From: JAJPHF01 sp035293805 | GTDB lineage: Bacteria > Chloroflexota > UBA6077 > JAJPHF01 | Assembly (NCBI GenBank): GCA_035293805.1 | Contig: DATGMD010000080.1 | Coordinates: 5,706-69,705 of the forward strand | Direction of reading: 5' to 3' | Length of the DNA stretch: 64,000 bases | Part shown: positions 1 to 8,434 of the stretch, in pieces | How the letters are laid out: every line of letters starts with the position of its first letter | How positions within the stretch are numbered: the first letter of the stretch is position 1 | The notes under the pieces: model-generated | Told to the model about the DNA's origin: nothing | Database searches by the model: none | What the model saw: only the letters and a program-made list of their open reading frames with translations | Program-made: the position numbers and the translations under genes

Positions 1-81
1 GTAGCGCGCCCGGCCCGTCACCTTGTCCGGGCCTTCGAGCCGGGGGATCGACGCGCCGATGGGCGAGATGGTGGCGGCCAT
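1..81 (-). CDS. Xanthine dehydrogenase/CoxL-type molybdopterin subunit, N-terminus only
   Basis: Only the first 27 codons lie in the window. They read MAATISPIGASIPRL followed by EGPDKVTGRARY, which matches the conserved opening of the large molybdenum-binding subunit of xanthine dehydrogenase/CO dehydrogenase-type hydroxylases (R-x-E/D-x3-KVTG-x-A-x-Y). The ATG at 81 is preceded by a GGAGG-like site about 8 bases upstream, which supports the start. The family hydroxylates or oxidises small substrates with a Mo-pterin cofactor. The substrate cannot be judged from this fragment. Confidence 0.7.
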   Translation of the reverse strand, partial: MAATISPIGASIPRLEGPDKVTGRARY

Positions 82-265
82 GTGCCTGTCCTCCGTCGGG
101 AATAGGGGTAGGGGCTGGGAGCTACGGACCGGAGGGCCGGGGCCAGGGCGTACGAGCAGCCGGCTCCGCCCCGGTTAGGGGAGCGCGCCGGCCCCCGGCG
201 AGGCCGGCACGCTTGGAGCCTCTACCCCCTATCCCCCAGCCCCTAACCCCTAGTCCCCACCCCCG
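82..265. repeat. Intergenic region with G-rich 'TAGGGG' inverted motifs
   Basis: No gene is seen. The region is bounded by related G-rich runs in opposite orientation: GGAATAGGGGTAGGGGCTGG near 100-120 and its near complement CCCCTATCCCCCAGCCCC near 225-245. A related TAGGG-rich run lies at 26745-26820. The arrangement looks like a short dispersed repeat with imperfect inverted ends. Confidence 0.4.
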
Positions 266-1402
266 CTAGACGGCGAGCGCCTCCGGCACCGCCAGCTTGT
301 GCAGCTCGATCACGTTGCGGCTGACCAGCTTCTCGCGGTCCTCCGCCGAAACGTGGCTCAGGTCGCGGGCGATCACCTCCCGCGAGTGCGGCCAGGTCGA
401 GTTCTGGTGCGGGTAGTCGCTCGACCACATCAGCAGGTCCGCGCCGATGTAGGGCAGCGTCATCGGCCCGATCGCGTCGTTGAAGAACGTCGCGCGCACC
501 TGCCGGCGCACGTACTCCGTCGGCCGCATCGTCAGCGACAGCGGCATCTCGCGGCGGAAGCGCTCGTAGCCCTTGTCCATGCGCACCAGCAGCGACGCCA
601 GCCAGTTGTACTCGTTCTCCACCGAGACGATCTTCAGGTCGGGGAAGCGCTCCAGCACGCCCGAGAAGATCAGGTCGAACAGCGCCAGCTCGATCTCGTG
701 CTGCATCATCACCGTCGGCTTGTAGCGCATCGGCCCGGTCGGCCCCGTCTCCACCCGCCACTTCGTCCAGCCGTAGTCGGTCAGGATGTGCAGCGCGACC
801 GGCATGTCCATCTCTTGCGCCGCCGCCCAGAAGGGGTCGTTGTCCGTGCTCAGGAAAGAGTGGCTGTCCGGCGGGCGCAGCCAGATCATCGCCCCGCGCA
901 GGCCCGCGTCCTTGCAGCGCCGCAGCTCGGCCACCGCGTGCTCGCGGTCCCACATCGAGATCATGGCGATGCCGATCAGCCGGTCGGGCATGGCCGCGCA
1001 GTACTCGATGAGCCAGTCGTTGTACGTGCGGAAGCACGCTTCCTGAAACGCCGGGTCCTGGATCCAGTACAGCCCGAGCCCCAGGCTGGGATACAGCACC
1101 TCGGCGCTCACGCCGTCGGTGATCATGTCCTCCAGCCGCGCCTTCGGGTCCCAGCCGCCCGGCCGCGCCGCCGCGTAGCCCGCCTTGTGCATCGCCGGCA
1201 GGTTGTCCAGATCGACGCCGGCCACGAAGCTAAACGTGATCGGCTGCGGCGTCACCTCGTCGCAGCCGAACATCCAGACACCCCGCTGCTCATTGTAGAA
1301 GACGCGCGGCGCCCGGTCGCGCATCGCCGCCGGCAGCCCTTTCGTCCACAGGTCGGACGGTTCGAGCACGTGCGAGTCGGCAGAGATCAGCAGCTCGGAC
1401 AT
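266..1402 (-). CDS. Amidohydrolase_2 family metal-dependent hydrolase
   Basis: The start is taken at 1402 because GAGGAGGAGGGG lies directly upstream and the protein then opens MSELLISADSHVLEP, the family N-terminus; a longer reading to 1435 has no support. The protein is about 378 aa, normal for the PF04909 TIM-barrel family (decarboxylases and hydrolases of the ACMSD type). Visible metal or catalytic positions are the D-S-H motif near residue 9, the mid-protein His in LHILTD, and the late Asp in SSDYPHQN. The first strand has DxH rather than HxH, common in one subgroup. It is transcribed alone. Substrate unknown. Confidence 0.85.
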   Translation of the reverse strand: MSELLISADSHVLEPSDLWTKGLPAAMRDRAPRVFYNEQRGVWMFGCDEVTPQPITFSFVAGVDLDNLPAMHKAGYAAARPGGWDPKARLEDMITDGVSAEVLYPSLGLGLYWIQDPAFQEACFRTYNDWLIEYCAAMPDRLIGIAMISMWDREHAVAELRRCKDAGLRGAMIWLRPPDSHSFLSTDNDPFWAAAQEMDMPVALHILTDYGWTKWRVETGPTGPMRYKPTVMMQHEIELALFDLIFSGVLERFPDLKIVSVENEYNWLASLLVRMDKGYERFRREMPLSLTMRPTEYVRRQVRATFFNDAIGPMTLPYIGADLLMWSSDYPHQNSTWPHSREVIARDLSHVSAEDREKLVSRNVIELHKLAVPEALAV

Positions 1403-1693
1403 CCCCTCCTCCTCATCGAGGGCGGCGGGCGGCACCCGCCATGCGCCGCGGACGCGCGCCCCGGCGATCGCCGCGAGCGCCCGTTTCTCGGCCTAGTGGT
1501 CTGTCAGCGGTCGTCAGTCTCGCCGCCAGCCACTATAGCTCCCGGCACGCGGCGAGCCGCCCTCGCCGCCCGCGCCGGAGTTGCGGCGATTATAGCACCC
1601 GACCGAGGCCTCGCCTGGGTGCCGTCGATACCCCGGCCCGGTGTAGGGGCGCTGCTCGCTGCGCCCTGCCGGAGCGGCCGAATCGACACGTCG
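1403..1693. other. Intergenic region with a single IS630/MITE-like end
   Basis: No gene is supported. At 1493-1506 the sequence CTAGTGGTCTGTCA is identical to the left end of the MITE at 38627, and GGTC follows two bases later in both. No matching partner end is visible nearby, so this looks like a solo or decayed end. The rest is GC-rich without a clear promoter. Confidence 0.45.
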
Positions 1694-3232
1694 CTACGGC
1701 GCGGCGAGGGTGGTGATCGACCGCGGTGCGACCGTCAGCCGCACCTGATCGTCCTCCACCGCGACCTCGCCCAGGTCCGCGCGGTCCTCGTCCGCGCTCG
1801 TGCGGTACACGTGGAACCGCGTCGCCGGCGCCGCGAGGTGCTCCAGGTCGATCTCCAGGTTCAGCTCGCGCCCGCGGTTGATCAGCACGATGCTCAGCGC
1901 GCCATCGCCCGGCCGCTCCACGGCGAGCGGCAGGAGCGTCGTCGGCCCGCGCTGCGACGTGCTGATGATCTGCGCGCCGGCGGGGAAGTAGGGGAGGATC
2001 TGCAAGAGCCCGTAGTAGTGCTTGCGCGGCGTTAGCGGCGGGTCCACCTGCGGCCCGCGCAGCACTCCCCACTTCGAGATGGCGTCGTGCAGCAGCCAGT
2101 AGTAGTCGACCGCGTCCCAGTAGAGCGCGGCGTCGGCGCCCGAGGTGAGGTGCGATTGCAGCACCGAGGCGATCTCCAGCAGGTAGGGCATCTCCGCGGG
2201 CGCCTCCTGGCCGTCGTCCAGGTTGCCGTAGCGGTAGGTCGTGTACTCGGTGACGTAGAGCGGCAGCGATAGCCCGCCCTCGCGCATCTCGCGGAGCAGC
2301 TCCGCGACCTCGCCGCCCGGCGCGTACTGATGGGTGCCGATGACCGCGAAATACTCGAGCGCTTGCCCGTCGCGGAGCAGGTAGTCGAGGTAATGCGTGG
2401 CGGAGTCGGCGTTGCAGGTGTCCGGGCCGTACAGCTTCACGCCGTACTGCGCCAGGCGCTCGCCGACCAGCCGCGCCACCTTCGGGAAGTCGCGCGGGCT
2501 GATGTGGCTGCCGTCGCCGCAGTCCGGCTCGTTCATCACGCTGGCCGGGCCGATCTTCAGACCGCGCCGGTTCACAAGGTAGTCGATGGCAGCAGCATAG
2601 TACTCGGCGTACTTCTCGAAGTACTCGGGCTTAAGCGTGCCGGTCGGCTCGCCGTTCTCCGTGAGCAGCCCCGGCACGCCCCAGGGCGCCACGATGGGCG
2701 TGATGCCGCGCTGGTTCAGCATGGCGATGAAGTCCCAGCTGGGCTGGAAGGCCGGCGAGTCGAGCACCCGCTGGTACGCATCCCACGTCAGGTCGTCCAC
2801 GCTGTCGGCGTCCTCGGGCGCCCACGGGGCCTGCGCCAGCCCCACCCGGACCAGGTCGGGGTGGAAGGTGTCGAAGATGCGCTGCTCGATCAGCGGGCGG
2901 GCGGCCGGACAGGTCCAGAGCGTCGGCTCGATGTTGAAGCCGACCCCGGCGATCGGCCGGCCGGCCAGGCGGCCGTCGACCAGCAAGGTGGCGTCGGAAA
3001 TGAGCGCTACCGGCCGGATCGGGTCCAGCTCGTTCTGTGGCGGCGCGGGCTTCGACGGCCCGGGGTCGCAGCCGAAGTGCGGCGGCGTCGTGCCCGCCGC
3101 CAGCAGCGGCGCGGACACCTGGCGCACGGTGCGGCGTAGCGGGTTGGGCACGGCGACGACCAGCGCAACCAGGCCGGCGAGGCACAGCAGCGCCGCGAGA
3201 ATCCGCCAATGAGAGCGATGAATCCTGTGCAT
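1694..3232 (-). CDS. Exported or membrane-anchored glycoside hydrolase-like protein (clan A fold)
   Basis: The protein is 512 aa. It opens with a short basic stretch and a hydrophobic segment at about residues 9-28, a signal anchor or uncleaved signal. The body looks like a (beta/alpha)8 glycosidase. A likely acid/base Glu sits in VMNEPDCG near residue 234 and a likely nucleophile Glu in YVTEYTTYR near residue 327, the spacing of clan A retaining enzymes (GH5/GH39/GH30-like). The C-terminal 90 residues look like a beta-sandwich accessory domain. It is followed on the same strand's upstream side by two other glycosidase-like genes, suggesting a small polysaccharide-processing group. Family assignment is by motif only. 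Confidence 0.65.
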   Translation of the reverse strand: MHRIHRSHWRILAALLCLAGLVALVVAVPNPLRRTVRQVSAPLLAAGTTPPHFGCDPGPSKPAPPQNELDPIRPVALISDATLLVDGRLAGRPIAGVGFNIEPTLWTCPAARPLIEQRIFDTFHPDLVRVGLAQAPWAPEDADSVDDLTWDAYQRVLDSPAFQPSWDFIAMLNQRGITPIVAPWGVPGLLTENGEPTGTLKPEYFEKYAEYYAAAIDYLVNRRGLKIGPASVMNEPDCGDGSHISPRDFPKVARLVGERLAQYGVKLYGPDTCNADSATHYLDYLLRDGQALEYFAVIGTHQYAPGGEVAELLREMREGGLSLPLYVTEYTTYRYGNLDDGQEAPAEMPYLLEIASVLQSHLTSGADAALYWDAVDYYWLLHDAISKWGVLRGPQVDPPLTPRKHYYGLLQILPYFPAGAQIISTSQRGPTTLLPLAVERPGDGALSIVLINRGRELNLEIDLEHLAAPATRFHVYRTSADEDRADLGEVAVEDDQVRLTVAPRSITTLAAP

Positions 3233-3297
3233 GTACTCACCCGGCGGACAGCCATCGCGGGCGGCGCGAAGCGTGCCGGCGCGTCTGCACCGAGCGC

Positions 3298-5310
3298 TCA
3301 GTGGGGCGCGGCGGCGGCCGCCGCCGCGCTAGCCGCCGCGCACGCCGCCAGCTCGCACGGTCGGCCGGTCGATGCGGCGAAGCGCCGGGCGATCGCCGCG
3401 AGCGCCCCGTCGACCGGCTGCCCGTCGGCGTTGGTCAGGCCGTACACACGGTCAATCGCCTCGATCCCGTCGGTCGTCCAACCGTAGATCGAGCCGCCGA
3501 GCACGTAGTCGCGCGCACGCTTCTGGCGAATGATGTTCCACATCGCCACCAGCGCGCCCGGCCGGTCGGCGGGCGCATAGCCGGTCGGCCCGTACTCGGA
3601 GATGACGAGCGGCACCTTCAGCCCGCGGTCCGGCCAGCCCGCCACCAGGTCGCGCAGGCGGAAGGTGAAGATGTTGGCGCCGTACACCATCCACGGCTGG
3701 TCCAGGCCCCGGTTCACCAGGGCGTCCCGCACCGGGTCCAGCCAGACGTCCTCGGAGTCGCGGTAGATGATCGGGTGGTTGGGGTCGGCCGCGTGGACGG
3801 CGGCCACCAGATCGGCGTAGCACGCGGCAAACGCCTGGGCGCGCGCGGCGTGGTCCTGCTCGGGCATGTCGTGCAGCACCTCGTTGCCCAGCCCCCACAT
3901 CCGCAGCGCCGGGTGGCTGGCGTACCGCGCCACGAAGTCGAGCACGCGCGCCCGCTGCGCCGCGCAGTAGGCGGGGTCGGCGTAGTCGCCGTCCGGCGGC
4001 AGGTTGTAGGGCCAGATCACGCCCAGGCCGTACTGCTGGGCCTTGTCGAGCGTCAGGTCGTCGAACTCGTTCTCGTCCCAGCCGATGAGCGTGTTGAACT
4101 GCGCCGCCTGCATCATGGCGAAGTCGCGGTCGTAGCGCTTCGCGCGCCACTCGCGACTCCGCGACGCATAGGGCACATTGTAGCCGATGCCCCGTAACAC
4201 CTGCCGCGCGCCGTTCACTTTGTACACGTAGTGGAACGGCTCGCCCTCGATCGTGACCACCGACGGCCCCGCGGCGGCTACCGGCGCCGCCGCGTCCGGC
4301 ACCACGTCGGTCGTCACCGTGGTCACGGGCGCCTCGTACATCGGCTCGTCCTCGGCCAGCCCGTGTGGCGGGGCGAGCAGTGCGCAGCCCAGCCACACGG
4401 CGACCATCGTGCCCCGCGCCAGCTGCACCTGCGTCGCGGGCCGCGCGTGCGGCGCCGCGGTCGCGGCCGAGCGGGGATGGCCGCGCAGGCCCGACACGAT
4501 GCGGCGCCCGGCCAGCAGCGCGACGAGCGCGAGCAGCACCAGCGTCGCGCCCTCCAGTGCCAGCAACGGCAGGCGCGGCAGCAGCGCGCGATACTCCGCG
4601 GGCGACCAGTGGAACAGCTTGCTGAGCACCTGGGCGAGCCCCAGGATCTCGATCTCGTGCGGCGACAGGCTCAGCACCACCCTTACCAGCCCGAGACCGC
4701 CCTGCAAGAGCACCAGCGCGGCCAGGATCGCCCGCCAGCCGGGCCGCAGGCCGTGGCGCGGGCGGTAGCCGCTGCCGAGCAGCACCAGGCCGCCGACCGC
4801 CAGCAGTGCCAGGTGGCCGACCAGGCGCGCGGCCAGCTGCGCGAGCAGCGTGGCGCCGTCGCTCACCACCGCGCCCACCCACGCGTTGCCCGGCAGCAGC
4901 GCCGGCGGCGCAAAGACCGCGGGGTAGACCGCGGCCAGCCAGCTGCCGAGAGGATCGTGGACGGCCAGCCCGACCGGCTCGATGCCGGTGAGCGTCCAGA
5001 GCATCACCGACTTGTAGACCGGATCGGCGGGGCCGTTGCTGGCGAGCCAGGCCACCGCCCCCGAGGTGGCCAGCCCGTGCAGCCCCGCCGCGACGCCCAG
5101 CACGACGACTGAATGGAGCAGCGCCAGCAGGGGCCGCAGGAGCAAGTAGGCCAGGCTCGCGACGAGTAGCGCCGGCAGCGGCGAGGGGAGCGCCGCGAAC
5201 GACCAGCGGCGGGGGGGGAGGCAGCGGCGCCAGCCGCCAGGGGAGCGGTGCGGGAGGTGGAATTGCCGGATGGCCAGCGGTCGCCGCGTCCGCCCTGACG
5301 ACGAAGCCAT
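3298..5310 (-). CDS. Polytopic membrane protein with C-terminal glycoside hydrolase domain
   Basis: The ATG at 5310 follows GAGGAGG at a spacing of 8 and gives MASSSGRTRRPL. The protein is about 670 aa. Residues about 45-290 contain several strongly hydrophobic helices (for example ALLVASLAYLLLRPLLALLH) and form a membrane domain. From about residue 365 a glycosidase-like barrel follows, with WGLGNEV near residue 475 (acid/base Glu) and VISEYG near 571 (nucleophile Glu). The C-terminal half is clearly paralogous to the gene at 5407-6615 (both carry YDRDFA, TLIGWDE and EFDDLT). A multi-TM region fused to a GH5/GH2-like barrel suggests activity at the outer membrane face on a cell-surface or exported glycan. 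Confidence 0.65.
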   Translation of the reverse strand: MASSSGRTRRPLAIRQFHLPHRSPGGWRRCLPPRRWSFAALPSPLPALLVASLAYLLLRPLLALLHSVVVLGVAAGLHGLATSGAVAWLASNGPADPVYKSVMLWTLTGIEPVGLAVHDPLGSWLAAVYPAVFAPPALLPGNAWVGAVVSDGATLLAQLAARLVGHLALLAVGGLVLLGSGYRPRHGLRPGWRAILAALVLLQGGLGLVRVVLSLSPHEIEILGLAQVLSKLFHWSPAEYRALLPRLPLLALEGATLVLLALVALLAGRRIVSGLRGHPRSAATAAPHARPATQVQLARGTMVAVWLGCALLAPPHGLAEDEPMYEAPVTTVTTDVVPDAAAPVAAAGPSVVTIEGEPFHYVYKVNGARQVLRGIGYNVPYASRSREWRAKRYDRDFAMMQAAQFNTLIGWDENEFDDLTLDKAQQYGLGVIWPYNLPPDGDYADPAYCAAQRARVLDFVARYASHPALRMWGLGNEVLHDMPEQDHAARAQAFAACYADLVAAVHAADPNHPIIYRDSEDVWLDPVRDALVNRGLDQPWMVYGANIFTFRLRDLVAGWPDRGLKVPLVISEYGPTGYAPADRPGALVAMWNIIRQKRARDYVLGGSIYGWTTDGIEAIDRVYGLTNADGQPVDGALAAIARRFAASTGRPCELAACAAASAAAAAAAPH

Positions 5311-5406
5311 GCAGGCGCCTCCTCGGGGAGCAGGGTCGGTGGCCAATGCGCCACGCATCCAATTATAAGACGTTACTTAAGATGAGCCAATGGATTCGGG
5401 GGCGGG

Positions 5407-6615
5407 CTAGCGCGCCGCGGTGGGCGTCGCGGTGGCGGGCGGTGCCCCGGTGAGGGCAGCGCGCAGCGCGTCGAGCGACCCGTCGATCGGGTGGTTCGCC
5501 CCGTCCACCAGCCCAAACTGCGTGTCCGTGACCTCGATGCCCTGCGTGGTCCAGGCGTACACCGCCCCGCCGATCACGTAGTCGCTGTGCTGGCGGATGA
5601 TGTCCCACATGCGCACCAGGCCGCTGGCGCGCTGCGGCAGCGGGTAGTCCACGAGGCCGAACTCCGAGACGAGCAGCGGCACGTGGAAGTCGGCGGACGG
5701 CCAGTCGTCGAGGATGTCCTGCAGGCGGAAGGTAAAGGCCGTCATGCCGTAGACCATCCAGGGCTGCTCCAGTCCGCGGGCGCGTAGGGCGTCGCGGATG
5801 GGCGGATAGTACACGTCCTCGCCGTCGCGGTAGACGACGGGGTGGTGGGGGTCCAGCTCGTGGACCCGCGCCGCCAGGCCGGCGAAGAAGTCCGCGAACG
5901 CCTGGGCGCGGGCACTGTTCGGATCGCCGATGGCGAACACGACCTCGTTGCCGAGGCCCCACATCCGCAGCGCCGGATGGTTCGCGTAGCGGCGCACGAG
6001 CGTCTCGACGCGCTGCTGGTGGACCTGGCGCACGGCCGGGTCGTCCCAGTCCACGTCGCGTGGGAAGTCGTAGGGCAGCACCACGCCGAGGCCGTACTGC
6101 TCGGCCTTCTCCATGGTCAGGTCGTCGAACTCCCCCTCGTCCCAGCCGATCAGCGTGTCGTAGCCCGCGGCGCGGATGGCGGCGAAGTCGCGGTCGTAGC
6201 GGCGGGCCCGCGCCTCGCAGTCCCAGCCCCACAGGCGGTATGCCACGTTGTAGCCCATGCCGTGGATCGTCTGGGGCGTGCCGTTCACGTAATACGTGTA
6301 GTGATATGGCTCCCCGCGCACCTCCACGGTGGACGGGCCGGGCATGCGGCGGATGGGCTCGGCGCTGGGGAGGACCGGCGAGGGCACCGGCGTGAAATAG
6401 TAGTCGGCCAGCGGCGGGACCGGCGGGTCCGTCGGCGTGCCGCCCGCCGCGGTCGCGGTCGCGGGGGCCGCGGGGCAAGGCGTGTTGCTTCCCGTCTGGA
6501 CCAGGCTGCTCCCGACGAGCAGCGCGCTGGCGGCGAGCAGCAGCCCGCCGAGCGCGCCCGCCCGCCATCGCCGATACCCGCGTACCGCTCCTAGTCTCCC
6601 CGGGAGCTTCGCCAT
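5407..6615 (-). CDS. Signal-anchored glycoside hydrolase-like protein
   Basis: This 402-aa protein has an N-terminal hydrophobic segment (about residues 20-40, LGGLLLAASALLVGS), a proline-rich linker, and a barrel domain with WGLGNEV near residue 222 and LVSEFG near 316 as the probable catalytic Glu pair. It is a close paralog of the soluble half of the 3298-5310 gene but lacks its membrane domain. GAGGAGG precedes the ATG at about 10 bases. With its two neighbours it forms a same-strand group of exported glycosidase-like proteins. Confidence 0.65.
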   Translation of the reverse strand: MAKLPGRLGAVRGYRRWRAGALGGLLLAASALLVGSSLVQTGSNTPCPAAPATATAAGGTPTDPPVPPLADYYFTPVPSPVLPSAEPIRRMPGPSTVEVRGEPYHYTYYVNGTPQTIHGMGYNVAYRLWGWDCEARARRYDRDFAAIRAAGYDTLIGWDEGEFDDLTMEKAEQYGLGVVLPYDFPRDVDWDDPAVRQVHQQRVETLVRRYANHPALRMWGLGNEVVFAIGDPNSARAQAFADFFAGLAARVHELDPHHPVVYRDGEDVYYPPIRDALRARGLEQPWMVYGMTAFTFRLQDILDDWPSADFHVPLLVSEFGLVDYPLPQRASGLVRMWDIIRQHSDYVIGGAVYAWTTQGIEVTDTQFGLVDGANHPIDGSLDALRAALTGAPPATATPTAAR

Positions 6616-6681
6616 CGACGCATCGTCCTCCTCACGGGATCCCGGCTCCGGCCCGGGAGCCAGATAACCACTTAAGAGGAA

Positions 6682-7103
6682 TCATAGTGACGGCGAGTCC
6701 CCGCACGCCAGCAAAATCCCGTAGCGGAAGGCCTCGGCCCACTCGTCGCTCCGGAAAAGCGTCACGCAATTAGCTTGGAGGCATCCGGAGACACTAAAGT
6801 TCACGCTTCCCCTCCAGCGGTGCGCGGAGCCGCCGTCGGGATCGCGCACCGCCATGATCTTCGAGTGCATGATCTGCAGGCTGCGCGTGGAGCGCGGCCC
6901 AGCCGTGGCGAAGGTGACGTCGCTGCGGGGGACCTGCAGCCCCTTGAGCGCGCCGAGGAGGCGACCAAGCGCGCGCAGCTTGAGGCGTTGATCGCCGCCT
7001 CGTTGCGCCGGGATGGGGCGCGCAGCGCTACGACACTGTGCCGCCGAACAGCGCAGGCCAGTTGACGCAGGTTACGCTCGGGATCGGTCAGCGGCGGCAG
7101 CAT
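6682..7103 (-). pseudogene. Phospholipase-D-like protein remnant, probably frameshifted
   Basis: The C-terminal part, in one frame up to about 6990, reads LQIMHSKIMAVRDPDG, then RWRGSVNFSVSG, then LFRSDEWAEAF. This is the second half of an HKD-type phospholipase-D/nuclease domain (H-x-K-x4-D followed by GSxNFS). Continuing upstream, the plausible N-terminal sequence (DPERNLRQLACAVRRHSVVA) lies in another frame from 7103, so a frameshift near 6985-7000 is likely. It ends close to the downstream copy of the 18-bp direct repeat. The domain call is good; intactness is doubtful. Confidence 0.5.
6706..6723. repeat. 18-bp direct repeat, copy 1
   Basis: CGCCAGCAAAATCCCGTA occurs here and, identically, at 8368-8385. 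The two copies bracket the phage-like genes between them. It may be an attachment-site duplication. Confidence 0.6.
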
Positions 7104-7112
7104 CGCCCAGCG

Positions 7113-7457
7113 CTACTTAGCGGGAGGGAGCGTCGCGCCCTGCGGGCTGGATAGAGGCAGGCCCGCCTCGTGAAAGAGGCGGTCGAGCAGCGGGCGATGC
7201 TGGGCCACCAGCCGCTGGACCTGTACGTAGCGCTGCTGCTGTCCGGGGGTGAGCCGGCCCTGCTGGGCCGCCGCGGTGACCTCGAGCAGCCGATCCTCAC
7301 GGATAGCCCAGTCGCTGGCATAGTCGAGCCGTTCGGCCTCCGACCACTCGGCCCATTCCTGCGCTAGCTCAGGGATCGCGCGCCACTCGGCGAGAAGATA
7401 GGTGAGGAAGCTCTCCATGCGCTCGCTTACAGCGGAGTCATGGGATGGCGCAGCCAT
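7113..7457 (-). CDS. Small hypothetical protein of phage-like block
   Basis: The 114-aa product is helical and rich in Glu/Arg, for example MESFLTYLLAEWRAIPEL and AQQGRLTPGQQQRYVQVQ. It has no signal or membrane segment. I do not recognise a family. Its start overlaps the 3' end of the preceding phage-like gene by about 30 bases, so the two are probably co-transcribed. The PLD remnant starts about 10 bases downstream. Confidence 0.5.
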   Translation of the reverse strand: MAAPSHDSAVSERMESFLTYLLAEWRAIPELAQEWAEWSEAERLDYASDWAIREDRLLEVTAAAQQGRLTPGQQQRYVQVQRLVAQHRPLLDRLFHEAGLPLSSPQGATLPPAK

Positions 7458-8224
7458 AGAGCCTCCTGCGGAATCGTCGTCGCTGCCACAGATGATACCT
7501 GATAGCCCGTGATTAGGCGTCCCTGGTCAGCGGAATATAAGACGAGGATGAGAGCCTGGGGTTGCCTCCCTAGTCGGGTCGCCGGGATGATCCCGGCGCG
7601 CTCCGCCAGGGCCGCGGCGGCGACATCCGAGCCGTAATGGTAGACGGCCAGATAGGAGGCGGCCCGGGCGGCAGTCTGGAGGTCGGCCACATACTGTGTC
7701 TCCGTCGTTCCCGGGCTCCATTGCTCCTCGATGGCCACGCGTTTGGTCAGGTGGTAGGTGAGCGACAGCTCGCGCGCGCCGAGCCGGTGGCCCTGATAGC
7801 TGTAGCCGCGATCCTTCGCGGGGACGCGCCGGACTAGCCCGCTGAACGGTGCTGTGGCTATACGGTCGAGGATTTGCACGACCTCCGCGTCGGTCGCCTG
7901 CCGTCCCGTCGTGAGCAACTCGCGTAGCAGGCGCTGCTCGGGGTCGTGCCCCCTGCCGCTCCCACCTGACGTCCGGCGGTTCCCACCGCCGCCCGGGCCA
8001 CCGCCCCGGATGCTGGCCGCCAATCGCTGCGCCTCCTGTCGCCCCACGGCCTCATGTAGCGACGCCTCCCGCCGCATCGTACCGCAGCGCCGATCGTGCG
8101 TGCGATGTACCAGGTCCTCCAGATGGATGAGCCCCTGCTCGTAAGCGGCGAGCTTCGCTGGCCCTAAGATGGCGCGCTGCTGCTCGCGGGGCAGCCGCGC
8201 GAACAGGTCCGGGCTGCGCTCCAT
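7427..8224 (-). CDS. Phage head-morphogenesis-like C-terminal domain with unknown C-terminal region
   Basis: The 265-aa protein begins MERSPDLFARLPREQQRAIL, then GPAKLAAYEQGLIHLEDLV. This resembles the C-terminal end of phage minor head proteins (SPP1 gp7-like: 'LP..Q..ILG..R...W..G'). Residues 1-60 are therefore probably head-protein derived. Residues about 100-265 are a separate soluble region with unknown fold (YSYQGHRLGARELSLTYHLT). An in-frame TGA lies four codons upstream of the ATG, and the sequence before it is open in another frame, so the gene may be a truncated remnant. Confidence 0.4.
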   Translation of the reverse strand: MERSPDLFARLPREQQRAILGPAKLAAYEQGLIHLEDLVHRTHDRRCGTMRREASLHEAVGRQEAQRLAASIRGGGPGGGGNRRTSGGSGRGHDPEQRLLRELLTTGRQATDAEVVQILDRIATAPFSGLVRRVPAKDRGYSYQGHRLGARELSLTYHLTKRVAIEEQWSPGTTETQYVADLQTAARAASYLAVYHYGSDVAAAALAERAGIIPATRLGRQPQALILVLYSADQGRLITGYQVSSVAATTIPQEALWLRHPMTPL

Positions 8225-8434
8225 CGTGATCCGCTGTCATGCCAGGGCTCCAGACGGACGCGCTGGAGCGCCTTGGGGCGCTGCTGACGGCCGATCCGGT
8301 CGCAAAGGCGGTCAAATAGGCGGTCAACCGCCGCAGCGCCCCAGGACCGGCGCGGCAAATGGGGCTGCGCCAGCAAAATCCCGTATACCTGTAGCGTGCG
8401 TAACCGCGGCGCGTGCCGCCCGAGGAGCAGTGTC
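8225..8434 (-). pseudogene. Possible 5' remnant of the phage-like gene
   Basis: The minus strand is open in a different frame from the neighbour (VDRLFDRLCDRIGRQQRP, then KALQRVRLEPWHD) and runs up to the direct-repeat copy at 8368. It looks like coding sequence that has lost frame, but I cannot name it. The Rieske gene begins at 8435 on the other strand. Confidence 0.25.
8368..8385. repeat. 18-bp direct repeat, copy 2
   Basis: Second perfect copy of CGCCAGCAAAATCCCGTA, 1662 bp from the first. Bases beyond the 18 differ on both sides. Confidence 0.6.

Noticed and set aside
299..2035. Long open frame on the plus strand across an amidohydrolase and a glycosidase gene
   Set aside because: It is antisense to two genes with clear motifs and has Arg/His-rich shadow composition typical of GC-rich DNA.
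7427..8224. Rhs or polymorphic toxin C-terminus
   Set aside because: No Rhs core or toxin motif recognised; the head-protein-like N-terminus argues for phage origin instead.
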